Source: Chamaea fasciata
Taxonomy: Eukaryota; Chordata; Aves; Passeriformes; Sylviidae
Reading direction: 5' to 3'
Length of the DNA stretch: 64,000 nucleotides
Assembly (NCBI GenBank): GCA_029207755.1
Contig: JARCOQ010000002.1
Coordinates: 116,645,083 to 116,709,082 of the forward strand
This document shows positions 11,031 to 22,500 of this stretch, piece after piece. Position 1 is the stretch's first letter. Every line of letters starts with the position of its first letter. The translations under genes and the position numbers were made by a program. The notes beneath the pieces were generated by a model that did no database searches, was not told the origin of the DNA, and worked only from the letters and a program-made list of their open reading frames with translations.

Positions 11031-11771
11031 GCTGCATCAGTGCCCCCGGGCACTTACCAGCTGGCATAAGCTACAAACACGAGTTTAAGCTCCCCGAGAA
11101 AGAATTCCAAGGGCTTCTACATTTGAGGATTATTGAGCCATGGGGAAATTTTAAGTGGGCTGGGCTGGGCTGGCCCAGAGGCTGTTGGCAGCTGTGGCCA
11201 GTGGCCCACGACACCGACAGTGACACGAGCTCCCAGTGAGGCACAGGCAAGGCTGGCAGGGGGAGCCTGGTCAGGACTGCAGCAGCCCTGAGCAGCCCTG
11301 GACCCCGTGAGACCTGGAAAAACCAAAGGCAAGCACAGCCCAGGCAGTGCCAGCCTTGGGTCACCCTGGTGCTTCATTCATTGTTATAAGAGTTAATTTA
11401 AAGCGTGTTTTTAAATCCCCTGCTGTCTGCCTTGGAGGCAGCAGCCTGGCTGGGGGCTTTGGGGAGCTGAGCTCCCAGCACTGGGATTGCCTGCTCAGGG
11501 AGCTCTCTGGGGACAGGCTGGGAGGGGAAATGTTTCTCTCAATGTGCTGAGCAGGGGCAGTTTCTGTAGCTCTTTTTCAGTCTGCAGAGTCAAAGGGAGA
11601 TCTCCTTTCCCCCAGTGCAACCCCAGCAATACCTGACAGTTCATTCCCAGACAGAAAGCCAGCCCTGCTCTCAGCCTGGGATGGATTTCACTTTGCTCAG
11701 GACCCTTCCCTCGAGCATCCTTCCAGCTGGCTGCTCCCTTTGGTGCGGGTGGAAGATCTCCCAACTCCGGC

Positions 11772-11925
11772 AATCACAGGATCATGGAATGGTTCAGGTT
11801 GGAAGGGACCTTCAAGATCACCTCATTCCACGCCCCCTGCCACAGGCAGGGAACCAACCTTCTCTAGACCAGGCTGCTCAAGCCTTGGCCACACAGTTGC
11901 CCCCTTCCACGGACAAGAGCCTTCC
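11772..11925 (-). mobile_element. CR1 3'-end fragment
   Basis: Begins ATGGAATGGTTCAGGTTGGA, followed by a diverged body. Confidence 0.75.
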
Positions 11926-12164
11926 CTTTTAGGGACAAACCCTCCCAAAGGCAGCTCCAGCGAGGGCCCTTCTGCCCCAAGCAGAGTTCCTCGGTCCTGA
12001 TTGCAGCAGTGTCCCCGCCGAGCTTTACAGAGCCTTATCAGCAGCAGTGGCATCTGTGCCCAGGCTCTGCTCTGGAGCCAGGCCAGCCTCTGCTCTCCTC
12101 CAGAACGTGCAGGGCCTTGTGTCTTTAGCCAGCACGTCCTCAGGGTGTTTTTGTTCCTGTTTTA

Positions 12165-12292
12165 AAATCCCTGAAGGTTTGGGTTGGGAGGGACCTCAGA
12201 GCCCACCCAGTGCCACCCCTGCCATGGCAGGGACACCTCCCACTGTCCCCAATGTCCAACCTGGCCTTGGGCACTGCCAGGGATCCAGGGCT
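12165..12292 (-). mobile_element. CR1 3'-end fragment
   Basis: Inverted copy (TTTGGGTTGGGAGGGACCTC, then the conserved GCCATGGCAGGGACACC block), cut off after the GGGATCCAGGG position. Confidence 0.8.
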
Positions 12293-13360
12293 CTCCTCTG
12301 CTCTCCTGACCTGTTTCTGCATTGTAAGGGCTGGTGGTTGTACCTTTTCTCTGTCACACCAGAGAGGGATGACTGTCACTGGGAGAGTGGGACACACTGG
12401 CTCTGTGACACCGCCTTGTCACTGTCCCTAGGCCTGGACAACAGGAACATCCAGGTGCTGAGAGCAGGACATGCTCCACATCACCACCGGGACGTGTCCA
12501 CAGGAGAGGAGTGACAGAATGACCAAGATGGGGACACTGAGATGAAAAGTCATTGCTGAGGTCCCCGGCCACTGCCCTGGGGGCTGGTTTGGGACCAGCC
12601 CTGGGCACCCCCACAGGCCTCTGGTGCTGCTGGGTGCACCCACCATCCAGCTTTGTCTGTGCTGGAAAATTCTGAACTGGAGCAGGACGCTGAGAGTGGT
12701 GTCACCTCCTGCAATCCTGCTGAAATGCCCATTTGCTGGGTGAAAGGAGGAGCTGTGCTGCAGGGATTCGGATTTTGGGCTTTTTTTCCTAATTCTTTTC
12801 CCCCAGTCCCTCAGTGCTGCCAGGGGGGCTGGACCTTTGCCTGCCTGGCTGTGAAGGACTGAGGGGTTAAGTGCAAATCCCTGCTCTACCAGTAGAAAGG
12901 CAAAACATTTATTCCTAAATCATGCAAAACAAAGGTTTCATCATTCTGAGATGACAACATGTCTCTCCTTGTTGCTTTTTAGGCTGTTCCTGGAAAAACA
13001 TTGCTGAAACTGAGATGCTTACATAGAATCTTTCAATCCCAGTGAAAAGATGTGCTTCCCTTAAGCCAAAATGAGTAAAAAAAGGCTCCAGCCCATCCTG
13101 TCTGAAAGCTGCCCTCACCCCCTGCTCTTGGGATCTTACACATTTCAGGCATCAAACTCTGCAGCAGTTTTCACCACCGATGCAGAAAATGCTTTTCATC
13201 AACTTAACACATCAACAGCAAACCACGGAGGGGTAAATTTCTGCCTAACCAGCGAATCTCTACAAATTTATATCCTTGCAAACATCCCAGGAGGAGAGCC
13301 CCAGGGCCCAGGGGCAGCCCACAGAGACACAGGACACGAAGAACTCCAGAAAATGCGTTT

Positions 13361-13366
13361 TTTATT
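13361..13366 (-). terminator. rho-like poly(A) signal
   Basis: AATAAA on the minus strand, about 30 bp beyond the stop codon, so the predicted 3' UTR is very short. Confidence 0.7.
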
Positions 13367-13394
13367 GCCTGTTACACAGCTGCCCCCCGAGGCT

Positions 13395-14625
13395 CTAGTG
13401 GTACTTGCGGGCCAGGGCGTGGGCCACCAGCCCCACCAGCTTCTGCCACACGGCCTGGCAGGCAGGGGTGAAGTCCTTGGTGAAGTGTGCGGCCAGGACG
13501 ATAATCAGGATGTCACCCAGGAGCTGCAGCGGGGGAGGCAAGAGGGAAATCAGGTCAGCAGGGCGCTGGGCACCCCTTCACCCTGCACAGCACCCCGGGA
13601 CCAGGGTCCCCAGTGGGTTCCTGGCTTGGCCCAGGGAAGGTCTGTCAGCTGCAGGACAAGAGCCCGGTGCTGACCGTGGGCATCAGCATCCAGCTGCTCC
13701 ATCCCTGCTTCCTCTCACGTTTTTCCAGCCTCTAGACATTTCTCTGCCTTTCCTTTTTCTGCTGTGAAACCCCACATCTCCTTCACCTGAGGGTCCGTGT
13801 GAGCTCCCCCTTTCTACATCCCCAAAGCCAGGCTTAACAGAGGCTGAAGCAGAGGCCAACATCCTGTTCCTTTTCTCCAGCCCTGCCTGCACAAGCCCCC
13901 AGAGTTTTAGAGAATCTCCCTGTGTTTGTCACCATCTTTGTCCTTGCAGCCCGGAACCCAGTACTAATTACCCTGCGTTATTGAATTCCCAACCTTCCCC
14001 TGCCCCCCAGTTCCCACTCCAGAAAGCCATGGCCTGTTTGGTGACTAAAATACAAGTTATTGATGCCTGTTCACAATCCCCCGGGCACTGAGGTGCTCTG
14101 GGGAAGGAGGGACAGGGCGTGAGGCTGCAAACACAACTCACCCTGAAGTTCTCGGGGTCCACGTGCAGCTTGTCGCAGTGCAGCTCGGACAGCTTGGAGT
14201 AGGTGCCCTTGAGGTTGTCCAGGTTCTTGATGGCCTCCCCGAAGGAGGTGAGCACCTTCTTGCCGTGGGCACGCACCTTGGGGTTGCCCAGGATGGCAGT
14301 GGGGCTGGACAGGTTCCCGAAGTTGTCAAAGAACCTCTGGGTCCAGGGGTAGACGATCAGCAGCCTGGGGAGAGACACAGACACAGACACAGACACAGAC
14401 ACAGACACAGACACAGACACAGACACAGACACAGACACAGACACAGACACAGACACAGACCGGTCTCAGCCCATGCCCAGGGTGGGTTCCCCGGGCAGGG
14501 GCAGCTGAGGAGGCTCCCGGGAGCTGGATCCACCTGGCCAGGGCCTCGGCGCCGCATTCCTCCACGTTGACCCTGCCCCAGAGGCCGGTGATGAGCTGCT
14601 TCTCCTCGGCTGTCCAGTGCACCAT
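13395..14625 (-). CDS. HBBR: rho-like embryonic beta globin, 3 exons
   Basis: This is the first globin after the upstream control region. Minus-strand coding exons are 14534-14625, 14142-14364 and 13395-13523, giving 146 residues after Met. Signature residues are [13 protein letters not shown] in exon 1, [13 protein letters not shown] in exon 2 and [15 protein letters not shown] in exon 3. These match the avian rho/epsilon embryonic group rather than beta-A, and position plus FDNF favour rho. Haem-contacting His63 and His92 are present. Position 135 of the phosphate site is Gly ([15 protein letters not shown]) where the other two genes have Arg. Intron 1 is 169 bp and contains a hexanucleotide microsatellite that runs almost to its acceptor. 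The chain would be expressed in primitive erythroid cells, by analogy with chicken. Confidence 0.93.
14373..14460 (-). repeat. (TGTGTC)n microsatellite in intron 1 of rho-like gene
   Basis: About 14-15 perfect hexamer units. On the transcript strand they read GTGTCT-type repeats and end about 9 bp before the exon 2 boundary. The array makes up half of the 169 bp intron and replaces most of the usual polypyrimidine tract. Confidence 0.95.
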
Positions 14626-14690
14626 GGTGGGGCTGCTGTGCTGGGCTGCAGGAGGACACGGAGCCTGAGCTGAGCCCAGACCCCGCTGGG

Positions 14691-14700
14691 CTTTTATCCC
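14691..14700 (-). promoter_or_regulatory. GATA-type TATA box of rho-like gene
   Basis: The minus strand reads GGGATAAAAG about 66 bp upstream of the ATG. It is the same GATA/TATA hybrid as in the beta-A promoter. Confidence 0.7.
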
Positions 14701-14756
14701 CAGCCCGGCCCCTCCCCAGCGGGGCCCTGGGCTGGGGTCCCGGGGGTTGAGCTGGC

Positions 14757-14800
14757 CGTGCACTGGTCACTGGTCACTGGGCACTGGGCACTGGTCACTC
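14757..14800. repeat. CACTGGT/CACTGGG heptamer array upstream of rho promoter
   Basis: About six tandem 7-bp units, roughly 60-100 bp upstream of the TATA box. It is a local duplication within the proximal promoter, of unknown effect. Confidence 0.8.
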
Positions 14801-14967
14801 TGCTCTGAGGTGTGGTCTTCGAGGAAAGCCCTGTGAGGCCCTTAACAGGCCAGCTCAGGACCCTCTTATCTCCCTCTCCTGCGGCCTCGCTGCCTGCTCA
14901 CCACAGGCATGGACATTCCACCCATCCCTGCAACAGGCACGGACCCCTCAGAGGGGCTTTAGGACCA

Positions 14968-15085
14968 GGGAATTGTCTGGGAAGGACTTTAAAGCTCATC
15001 CATGCCGTGGAAAGGGAACCTTCCACTATCCCAGGCTGCTCCAAGCCCTGTCCAGCCTGGGACACTGCCAGGGATGGTGCTGGTG
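14968..15085 (-). mobile_element. CR1 3'-end fragment, diverged
   Basis: Shows GGAAGGACTTTAAAGCTCATCC and CCAGGCTGCTCCAAGCCCTG-like blocks upstream of rho. Confidence 0.6.
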
Positions 15086-15461
15086 AAGCTGAGGTCATCT
15101 CCTCCTGAGCTCCAGCTTTGCAGGAACACCTGTGTGGGACGCCAGGGTGGGCTGCAGCTGTGAACAGGCTCCTCTGCCCTGTCCGTGTGTCCCCAGTGGG
15201 AGCCCCTCAGTGCTCCCTCCCTGCTGGGAATTCAGAGCCTTGCACGAGGCCGGCAGGACCCTGCTGTGTCACAGCCTGGACTGCAACATCCATCCCCACC
15301 AGGTCGAGGTCTGGCTACAGGCTTTTGTTTGGCTCTAGCTGTCACCTGCACAGGTGTTTTCCTGCTTTCCAGGGCTCCGGGGAAGCTGTGCTCCCGTGCT
15401 CAGACAGGCAAAGCCAGGATGCTTGAGGTGTCAGGCATCCAGCCAGCACCACGGACACTGG

Positions 15462-15590
15462 AGTTGTTCCACGCCAGGCTGGATGGGGCTGGAGCTACCT
15501 GAGCTAGTAGAATGTGTCCCTGCCCATGGCAGGGAGCTGGAACTGGGTGATTATCCAGCCCAGACCATTCCATGATTCTCTGAATGTGTG
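15462..15590 (+). mobile_element. CR1 3'-end fragment
   Basis: Ends with CCAGCCCAGACCATTCCATG followed by ATTCTCTGA, the CR1 terminal pattern. Confidence 0.7.
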
Positions 15591-15689
15591 CCTTTGGGTC
15601 TGTCTGTGGGCAGCTTAAGAAGTCTCATCCAGACGTCTGAAATCTTCCAATTACAGACTGATACTGGCCTATTGATCTGGGAAGGCTGG

Positions 15690-15945
15690 AGAGGGACTTT
15701 TTACATGGGGAGGCAAAAATAGGACCCAGGGAATGGCTTCCCAGTGCCAGAGGGCAGGGCTGAGTGGGATCCTGGGCAGGAATTGTTCCCTGGCAGGGTG
15801 GGCAGGCCCTGGCACAGGGTGCCCAGAGCAGCTGTGGCTGCCCCTGGATCCCTGGCAGTGCCCAAGGCCAGGTTGGACACTGGGGACAGTGGGAGGTGTC
15901 CCTGCCGTGGCAGGGGTGGCACTGGGTGGGATTTAAGGCCCCTCC
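15690..15945 (+). mobile_element. CR1 3'-end fragment
   Basis: A well preserved plus-oriented copy from the GGGAATGGCTTCCCAGTGCC block to GGTGGGATTTAAGGCCCC. It lies 150 bp from the HS1-like cluster. Confidence 0.85.
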
Positions 15946-16099
15946 CAAGCTGCACCAGCCTCGCACTCTGTGATCTCACTGCAGACACAGTGGCACGAGC
16001 CCATCACCGTGATCCACGGGGGGATTCACATCTGTAGTCACAATTCAGCTGCTCCCCACAGGGTTCCGTGGGACATTATGAATTGTTTCCATCTCTGGG

Positions 16100-16220
16100 C
16101 CGTGGGAGAGGCCGGGGCAGCAGCCCCAGGCGGGCTCTGATAGCCGGGCAGTGGGGCTGTGTGGGGCAGATAAAGCTATCGCCAGGTGCCCGGGGCTCCT
16201 CACCTACAGAGCACAGCCAC
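16100..16220. promoter_or_regulatory. Candidate LCR hypersensitive site, rho-proximal (HS1-like)
   Basis: Three GATA motifs fall within 45 bp: TGATAG at 16138-16143, AGATAA at 16168-16173 and CTATCG at 16176-16181. A CAGGTG E-box follows directly, and a CACGCCC KLF-type element lies about 50 bp further on. The cluster is about 1.5 kb upstream of the rho-like gene. Its identity with chicken HS1 is inferred from order only. Confidence 0.5.
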
Positions 16221-17384
16221 GACACGCCCGCGCCTCTACAGAGATCTGAGCGCTCCAGAAGTTGTCCAAATTCATCCCACAAATGCATCCCACATGGCTA
16301 CAAAGAGTGTGGTGGAATTTGTGAATACGTGAATGTGTGAGTTTTGTGCGGCCCTAATTCCCCGGGCAGACGTTCCTTTCACGTGAGCCTGGCTGGCAGC
16401 TGCTCTCCCAGCTGGGGACGACGAGAAACGGCCTCAGTGGCCTCTGCATTTATTACTTCTCTGCAGCCTCAATCCCCTGGCATTGAAATTAAAACCCAGG
16501 CTGCATCTGGAGCTGCTCTTAGCAATGCCCTCGCCTCGTCTCTGATAGCAGATTCATTTTCAGCTCTGCGAGGCTGAACTTTGGAAGGGAAAAGATAATG
16601 ATGCTGTTCTGCTGCATCTGAACCAGCAGCAGGGAAATGCCAGGGAAGGGAGCAGGAGGGTGAGCCTGGGACAGGCAGGACAACATCAAACACAGCGGCT
16701 GGAGGAGAGTGTTATCTGCAGCATTCATGTTATTTTTAAAATGTGGTTAATAAATGCCGGGTTTCTGGAGTCTGTTGAAGAGACGTGGCTTGTGCTGAGA
16801 AGCCTGCAGGCCTGGCCCCACACCGTGACCCATCAGGGTCTGGTTTAACTGGCGCAGGAGCAGGATGACTCCTCATGGATGGTTAATGAGGGCCATAAAG
16901 AGCTGAGGGGGAAGGAGGAAGGCAAAGGAAACAGGAGGAAGAGAGACAGAAATAGTTTTCATTCAGACAGGCCCATTCCATGCTGCCCTGCTGTACTGAT
17001 CCCTTTAATGGTTGGTTTTATCCCCACAGTGGCTCTTTAACCTCTAAATCCCTTCAGATGGGCACAACAGCAAAGGAATAACAGCAGGTGAATCAACCAC
17101 TTAATCGGATTAGGGTCCTGTGGCCTGTGCACGGGGAGAGCCTGTCCTGGCACTGGCCTTTTGCAGCCACAAAATGTGGAATTCACACAAAATGTGTAAA
17201 TTCACACCTCAGCTCCAGCCCGTCCTGCCCCACAGCTCCCCACTGCCCAGTTTGGCCAGTGTGGGACTGGTGCCTTGGCCTGGCTTGGAGGTCCGAGGTG
17301 ATTTCCCACCACCACAGACACCCACTAAGGGGTGGTGGGATGGTGCTTGGGGCAGCAGGGGGTATCAGGAACCCCTGGAAAAAC

Positions 17385-17522
17385 ACGGGACAAGGGCTGG
17401 AGTGCCAGGACACAGGGAATGGCTTCCCAGTGCCAGAGGGCAGGGCTGGGTGGGAGATTGGGAACTGGGAATTGTTCCCTGGCAGGGTGGGCAGGCCCTG
17501 GCACAGGGTGCCCAGAACACCA
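17385..17522 (+). mobile_element. CR1 fragment, truncated at both ends
   Basis: Contains the internal CACAGGGAATGGCTTCCCAG to GCACAGGGTGCCCAGA part only. Confidence 0.75.
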
Positions 17523-18084
17523 GAGCAAAGCCAGATGCTCCCAGACTTTAGGGAATGGGGCAGAGCAGCCGCTCGAAACCCATTCAGGATGTGGTCAGGG
17601 ATGAATCCAGGGAAATGCAGAGTGTGTCTGAATCAGCACAGTTTGTGCAACTTTCCCTGGCTGGGACTGGCTGTTGCCTGAACACGGTAGAAAAGAATTT
17701 CTGGAGATGCAGTTTTGTCATTAGAAGGGACACCACAGGCAGCAGAGGCGTGGGGACTCTGCAGTGGAGACTCCAGGCAGGTTGAAGTTTCGGAGCAGAG
17801 AGCTGGATGTCATCCCCACAAGGAGAGTTGTCTCCCTCAGCCCCAGGCACTCCCGGCACAAAGACATTCCTACTTATTTCTCTGCTGGAACAACCAGGGG
17901 AAGTGCAGTGGAGGTTAAAGGAATTCCTCTCTGCCCCTAACAAAGTTCTCTCATTTCGGGGTCCAGATTTAACCCTTGGTATCTTTTAGGTCTGACTCCA
18001 AGAGGTGAGGAGCACCCCTTGCTCTGACTGCTCCAGCTCGACCTTCATGCCCTGTAATTACAGAAACGTGGAATATCCTGAGCT

Positions 18085-18370
18085 GAAAGGGACAGAATCC
18101 CCAGATCCCTGAGGTTGGAAAAGCCCTCCCAGCCCAGGCAGTCCCAGCTCTGCCCACCCTGTTCCCAGCCCGGAGCTCTGAGTGCCACCTCCAGGTGACA
18201 CCCCCAGGGATGGGCACTCCAAAGCTCCCTGGGCAGCCCCTGCCAAGGCCTGAGCACCCTTTCCATGGGGAAATTCCTGCTCCTGGAAAAGGACCTACAA
18301 GGACCAGTGTGTCTCCAGCTTCTGGCCCTGCACAGGACCACCCCAAGATTCCCAACACGTGCCTCACTTC
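18085..18370 (-). mobile_element. CR1 fragment, second subfamily, with an attached older piece
   Basis: 18085-18290 matches the 8.2-kb copy. From 18290 a different CR1 tail (CCTACAAGGACCAGTGTGTC, then GCCCTGCACAGGACCACCCC) follows, so two insertions abut. Confidence 0.7.
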
Positions 18371-19029
18371 TGACACAAACAGGTTTAAATTGACTTGGAG
18401 CCTTTCACTGTATTGCTTTGATTTTGTAGGAAATCTCCCGGGTCTGGAGTGGGGGTCCTGGGGGGCACTGCTGGGGGATGGGGACTGGATGCAGCAGAAA
18501 TGCACCGAGAACCCGCTGGGCACAGCAGGAGACCTGCCACAGGTGGACCCTGTTCGTCCATCCCTGTCCCTGTGTCCCTGCAAAGGGACCCGCCGGGACG
18601 TGCCCAGCCCTGGGGCCACCCCAGTGCCACAGGCCAGGGGTCCAGAGCTGACTGAGGTGACAGGGTGAGGGGCACAAGGTGAGGGATTAGAGCCAGGGTG
18701 TCCGGGGGAAAGCTGAGCTTTAGTGAAACTGCTTCTGGGTTATCCCTCACCACGAGAACTCAGGCAGAAGCGCGCAGAAATGGGCCAAAGCAGGATTTTT
18801 ATTCTGGACAAGCTGCCTGCAGGACGTGCTCGCTTGGGGCGGAGGTGGTTTGGTTTTCCCCCTCGCCCTAGCTGGGGTTCCATCTCTCAGCACAGCAGGG
18901 ACTCGGGCTGTGGCTGCCGCCAGCCCCTCAGCCCCGGGCTGGAGGGGACGCTGCAGGGGACAGCTCCAGGGAGGGACACGGTCGGGGGGGTCGGAAGGGA
19001 GGCAGAGGGGTTTTGCAGCTGTGCCCGGA

Positions 19030-19180
19030 GCTGGCCCGGCCCCGCACACCCGGAGCTATCAGCGGGACCCCCGCCCTGCTCCCCTATCGCCGCGGGCAGC
19101 CCCGACCCCTCCCGGCTGCGGGCCCGGATAAGCCCGGCCCGGGTGGCACCGGCTGTGTGCTGTCCGGGCTCAGGGGACAC
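19030..19180. promoter_or_regulatory. Candidate LCR hypersensitive site (HS2-like)
   Basis: A GC- and CpG-rich block with GATA cores at 19056-19061 (CTATCA), 19084-19089 (CTATCG) and 19126-19132 (GGATAAG), and GGGTGG/CACCC-type elements around them. It lies between two other motif clusters, about 4.4 kb upstream of rho. Confidence 0.5.
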
Positions 19181-19278
19181 GGGAGGGTCAGCCCAGGGCT
19201 GGGGTCGGGCTGCACTGCCGCAGGGACAGATGGACAGATCTCCATCCTCACTTCAGTCACACCAGCTGCAGCTCTGCC

Positions 19279-19600
19279 ATGGAATCATGGAATGGAAGAG
19301 ACCTTAAAACTCCCACCCAGTGCCACCCCTGCCATGGCAGGGACACCTCCCACTGTCCCCAGTGTCCAGCCTGACCTTGGGCTCTGCCAGGGATCCAGGG
19401 GCAGCCACAGCTGCTTTTGGAATTCCATCCCCACCCTGCCAGGGAACAATTCCTGATTCCCAAGATCCCATCCAGCCCTGCCCTCTAGCCCTGGGAAGCC
19501 ATTCCCTGTGTCCTGTCCCTCCATCCCTTGTCCCCAGTCCCTCTGCAGCTCTCCTGGAGCCCCTTTAGGCCCTGCCAGGGGCTCGGAGCTCTCCCTGGAG
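19279..19600 (-). mobile_element. CR1 3'-end fragment
   Basis: An inverted, well preserved copy extending to GGAGCCCCTTTAGGCCCTGC, directly beside the HS2-like block. Confidence 0.85.
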
Positions 19601-19809
19601 CTTCTCTCCTGCCCCTGGGGTACATTGAGTTTTCCTCTCATGTTTTTCTCTCAGGGCAGGCTGGAGCTGTTACAGGACAGGGGTTCAGGGTCTCCCCCGT
19701 CCCTGCCCGGTGCCCACGGGCAGGATTCACACCAGGACAGAACGAGTACCAGCACACGGACCAGGGGGTGCGAGAGGACTCTCCTCGGCGAGCCCCTCCC
19801 TCTGCTCCT

Positions 19810-20418
19810 GTAGCCATGGGGCTGCTCTCCATCCCCTGTAGCCATGGGGCTGCTCTCCATCCCCTGTAGCCATGGGGCTGCTCTCCATCCCCTGTAGCCA
19901 TGGGGCTGCTCTCCCCATCCCCTGTAGCCATGGGGCTGCTCTCCATCCCCTGTAGCCATGGGGCTGCTCTCCATCCCCTGTAGCCATGGGGCTGCTCTCC
20001 ATCCCCTGTAGCCATGGGGCTGCTCTCCCCATCCCCTGTAGCCATGGGGCTGCTCTCCATCCCCTGTAGCCATGGGGCTGCTCTCCATCCCCTGTAGCCA
20101 TGGGGCTGCTCTCCCTGTGCCCATGGGGCTGCTCTCCATCCCCTGTAGCCATGGGGCTGCTCTCCATCCCCTGTAGCCATGGGGCTGCCCTCCCCATCCC
20201 CTGTAGCCATGGGGCTGCTCTCCATCCCCTGTAGCCATGGGGCTGCTCTCCATCCCCTGTAGCCATGGGGCTGCCCTCCCCATCCCCTGTAGCCATGGGG
20301 CTGCTCTCCATCCCCTGTAGCCATGGGGCTGCTCTCCATCCCCTGTAGCCATGGGGCTGCTCTCCCTGTGCCCATGGGGCTGCTCTCCATCCCCTGTAGC
20401 CATGGGGCTGCTCTCCCC
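19810..20418 (+). repeat. 28-bp minisatellite inside the LCR-like region
   Basis: About 21 units of GTAGCCATGGGGCTGCTCTC plus CATCCCCT. Some units are 30 bp (extra CC), and two are replaced by a CTGTGCC variant. It lies between the HS2-like and HS3-like clusters. It is stop-free in several minus-strand frames, a by-product of the repeat. Confidence 0.95.
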
Positions 20419-21584
20419 TCCCCAGAGCTCCCCTGCCCCGTGGCCACTGAGGGAGTCCAGGGTTCCGTGCACAGACTGAGCCAAGCGGTGCTGCAGGAAA
20501 AGCACCTGAAAAAAAGCCACCTGAAAAGCTTGGCTGAACCTGTGCTGGCAGCAGAGAGGGCAGAGCAGGTCACAAATGTCATTTATTTAGGCTGCCCCCT
20601 CAGCCAGGTGAACCCCAGAGCCCTCAGCACGGGCCTGGCTCTCAGCAAGGCTCCAGCATCCTTTGTCCCAGGCCAGGTGAGCTCCAGGGGGTGTCACCAG
20701 TGCTCCCAGCACCGCAGCTGCCACAGGCTGAGCTGGCTCTGCCCCTCGCTGCTCTGCAGAAGGTTCCCTTCACCACAGACCTCCACAAAAAGCCCCAGCA
20801 TTGTCTGGAAACCACGAGAGCTGTCCTAGACCTCACAGTCCTGGGGCACTCGGCCACAGAAGGTTTCCTGTGTGCGAGGACAGCTTCAGGGGCAGCAAGT
20901 CAGGCAAGGACTTTTCTCCTCCTGCTCGTGGCATAGGACCAGCTGGGCCAGGAACATCCTTTATGTGTCTTGTTGTGCCCTTACAGCCTTTAAAGCTGGC
21001 GAGGGATGGAGCCAGACCTGTTCTTGTGCTGGGTTTGGGAGGGCAGACCTGGCCTGACTCCAGATGTGACCCCATCCTGTCACCAGCCTCTTCTTCAAGC
21101 AGCAAAAGTGGCTCTGAAAATGGAACCTGGGGGAATCCCTCTGAGGAGGCTGAGTGGTTGTTTGGGGGGCTGGAGGAAGCTCCCCCTGCCCCAAGTGAGG
21201 CACTGAACCTTGGGGCAGCCCTGGGCAGAGCCTGTCCCACTGCCCGGACAGAGCCGGGGTTCACCCCAGCACTCGGTGGTCCCCGGGCTTGTGGGGGAGT
21301 CAGGGGCTGGCCTGGGGTCCTCATACACTCTGCTCAGCTCTGCCCAGCACCAGGCACCGTTTGGGGGGTCCCAAAGAGCAGCTGGGATGGGGCCGGGGCT
21401 CACAGACCCTGCTCCACCCCAGCCCAGGGGATGCTTTTGGTTGGGGCTCCTCTTCACACCTCCAGGCAGGAAGGGAGCCCCGGGACCAGGGTCAGGGTGC
21501 GGGGGCTCGCTGCCACGGCCAGCACAGTTCACGGGATGTTTCTGGGCTCTCCCATCACGAACTGGGGGATGAGTTGGCAGAGGC

Positions 21585-21765
21585 TGAGGGTGCTGAGTCA
21601 CGGTGCCGGCCCCAGGCTGGCCCTGCTCGGCGCTGATAACCGGGCTGGCACGAACAGGAGCCCTGCGGGCAGTGATAAGGCAGCCCCCGGCCCCAGGGCA
21701 GCGTCCCCTTTCTGCTGAGTCAGACTCTGACGCAGCAGAAAACATTTCTGCTGAGCCAGAGGGGC
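21585..21765. promoter_or_regulatory. Candidate LCR hypersensitive site with paired NF-E2 and GATA sites (HS3-like)
   Basis: Two strong NF-E2/MARE sites, TGCTGAGTCA at 21591 and TGCTGAGTCAG at 21713, flank two TGATAA GATA sites at 21634-21639 and 21673-21678. A weaker TGCTGAGCCA lies at 21749. This grammar is the hallmark of beta-globin LCR cores. It is about 7 kb upstream of the rho-like gene. Confidence 0.7.
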
Positions 21766-22369
21766 AGCCAGGGGAAAACAGGCAGCTTTTTAAATTTATT
21801 ATTTCTTTTTCTTAGCAGAAGCAGGAGAGCAGCTCCCCAGCACGGGCTGCTGAGTGCTGTGTCAGGGAGGGGCTCGGGACCCTCCTGGGTGCGGGGCAGA
21901 GCCCGTGGCAGGCTCAGGAGATCCACGTTCCCACAGGGCTGGTGGGACACGTCCTGAGATCCAGCCCCTCCTCTCCATCCTCCCCTCTGCTGCCCCGCTC
22001 CAAGCCCGGGAGGGCGGCTGTGTGCAAGGGGACAGCCGCCGTTGAAACCTCTCCTCTTTCCATCCGAGAGGGAATTTCACACCTCGTCCTCGTCCTCCCA
22101 GAGAACAGCTCCCAGGGGATCCATTCCCCCTGGCCCCCCGGCTCCCTCCCCACAGGCAGAGCTCCCTGTGGGGAAACTGAGGCACGACGCAGAGTGGCTG
22201 CTCTCCAGGAACGCCACGAAATGCTCGTGGCAGGGGATGGCAGATCCCCTTCAGGAAAGGGGCTTGTTTGCCGTCCCGCTCCTGCCCAGGGACACAGCAA
22301 GATGAATTCTTCCTCAGAACGAATAGAATTCCTTTAAAATGTGTTAAATTCTGTAATTAGAATCTCGTA

Positions 22370-22500
22370 ATCGTGGAATTCCAGACTGGTTTGGGTTGGA
22401 AGGGACCTCAAAGCTCATCCATTTCCACCCCCCTGCCATGGGCAGGGACACCTCCCACTACCCCAGGTTGCTCCAAGCCCTGTCCAGCATGGCCTTAGCC
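22370..22500 (-). mobile_element. CR1 3'-end fragment
   Basis: Inverted tail with TTTGGGTTGGAAGGGACCTC and GGCAGGGACACCTCCCACTA. Confidence 0.8.

Noticed and set aside
19638..20582. 314-codon minus-strand frame
   Set aside because: It is made by the 28-bp repeat. Shifted frames give the same peptide motif.
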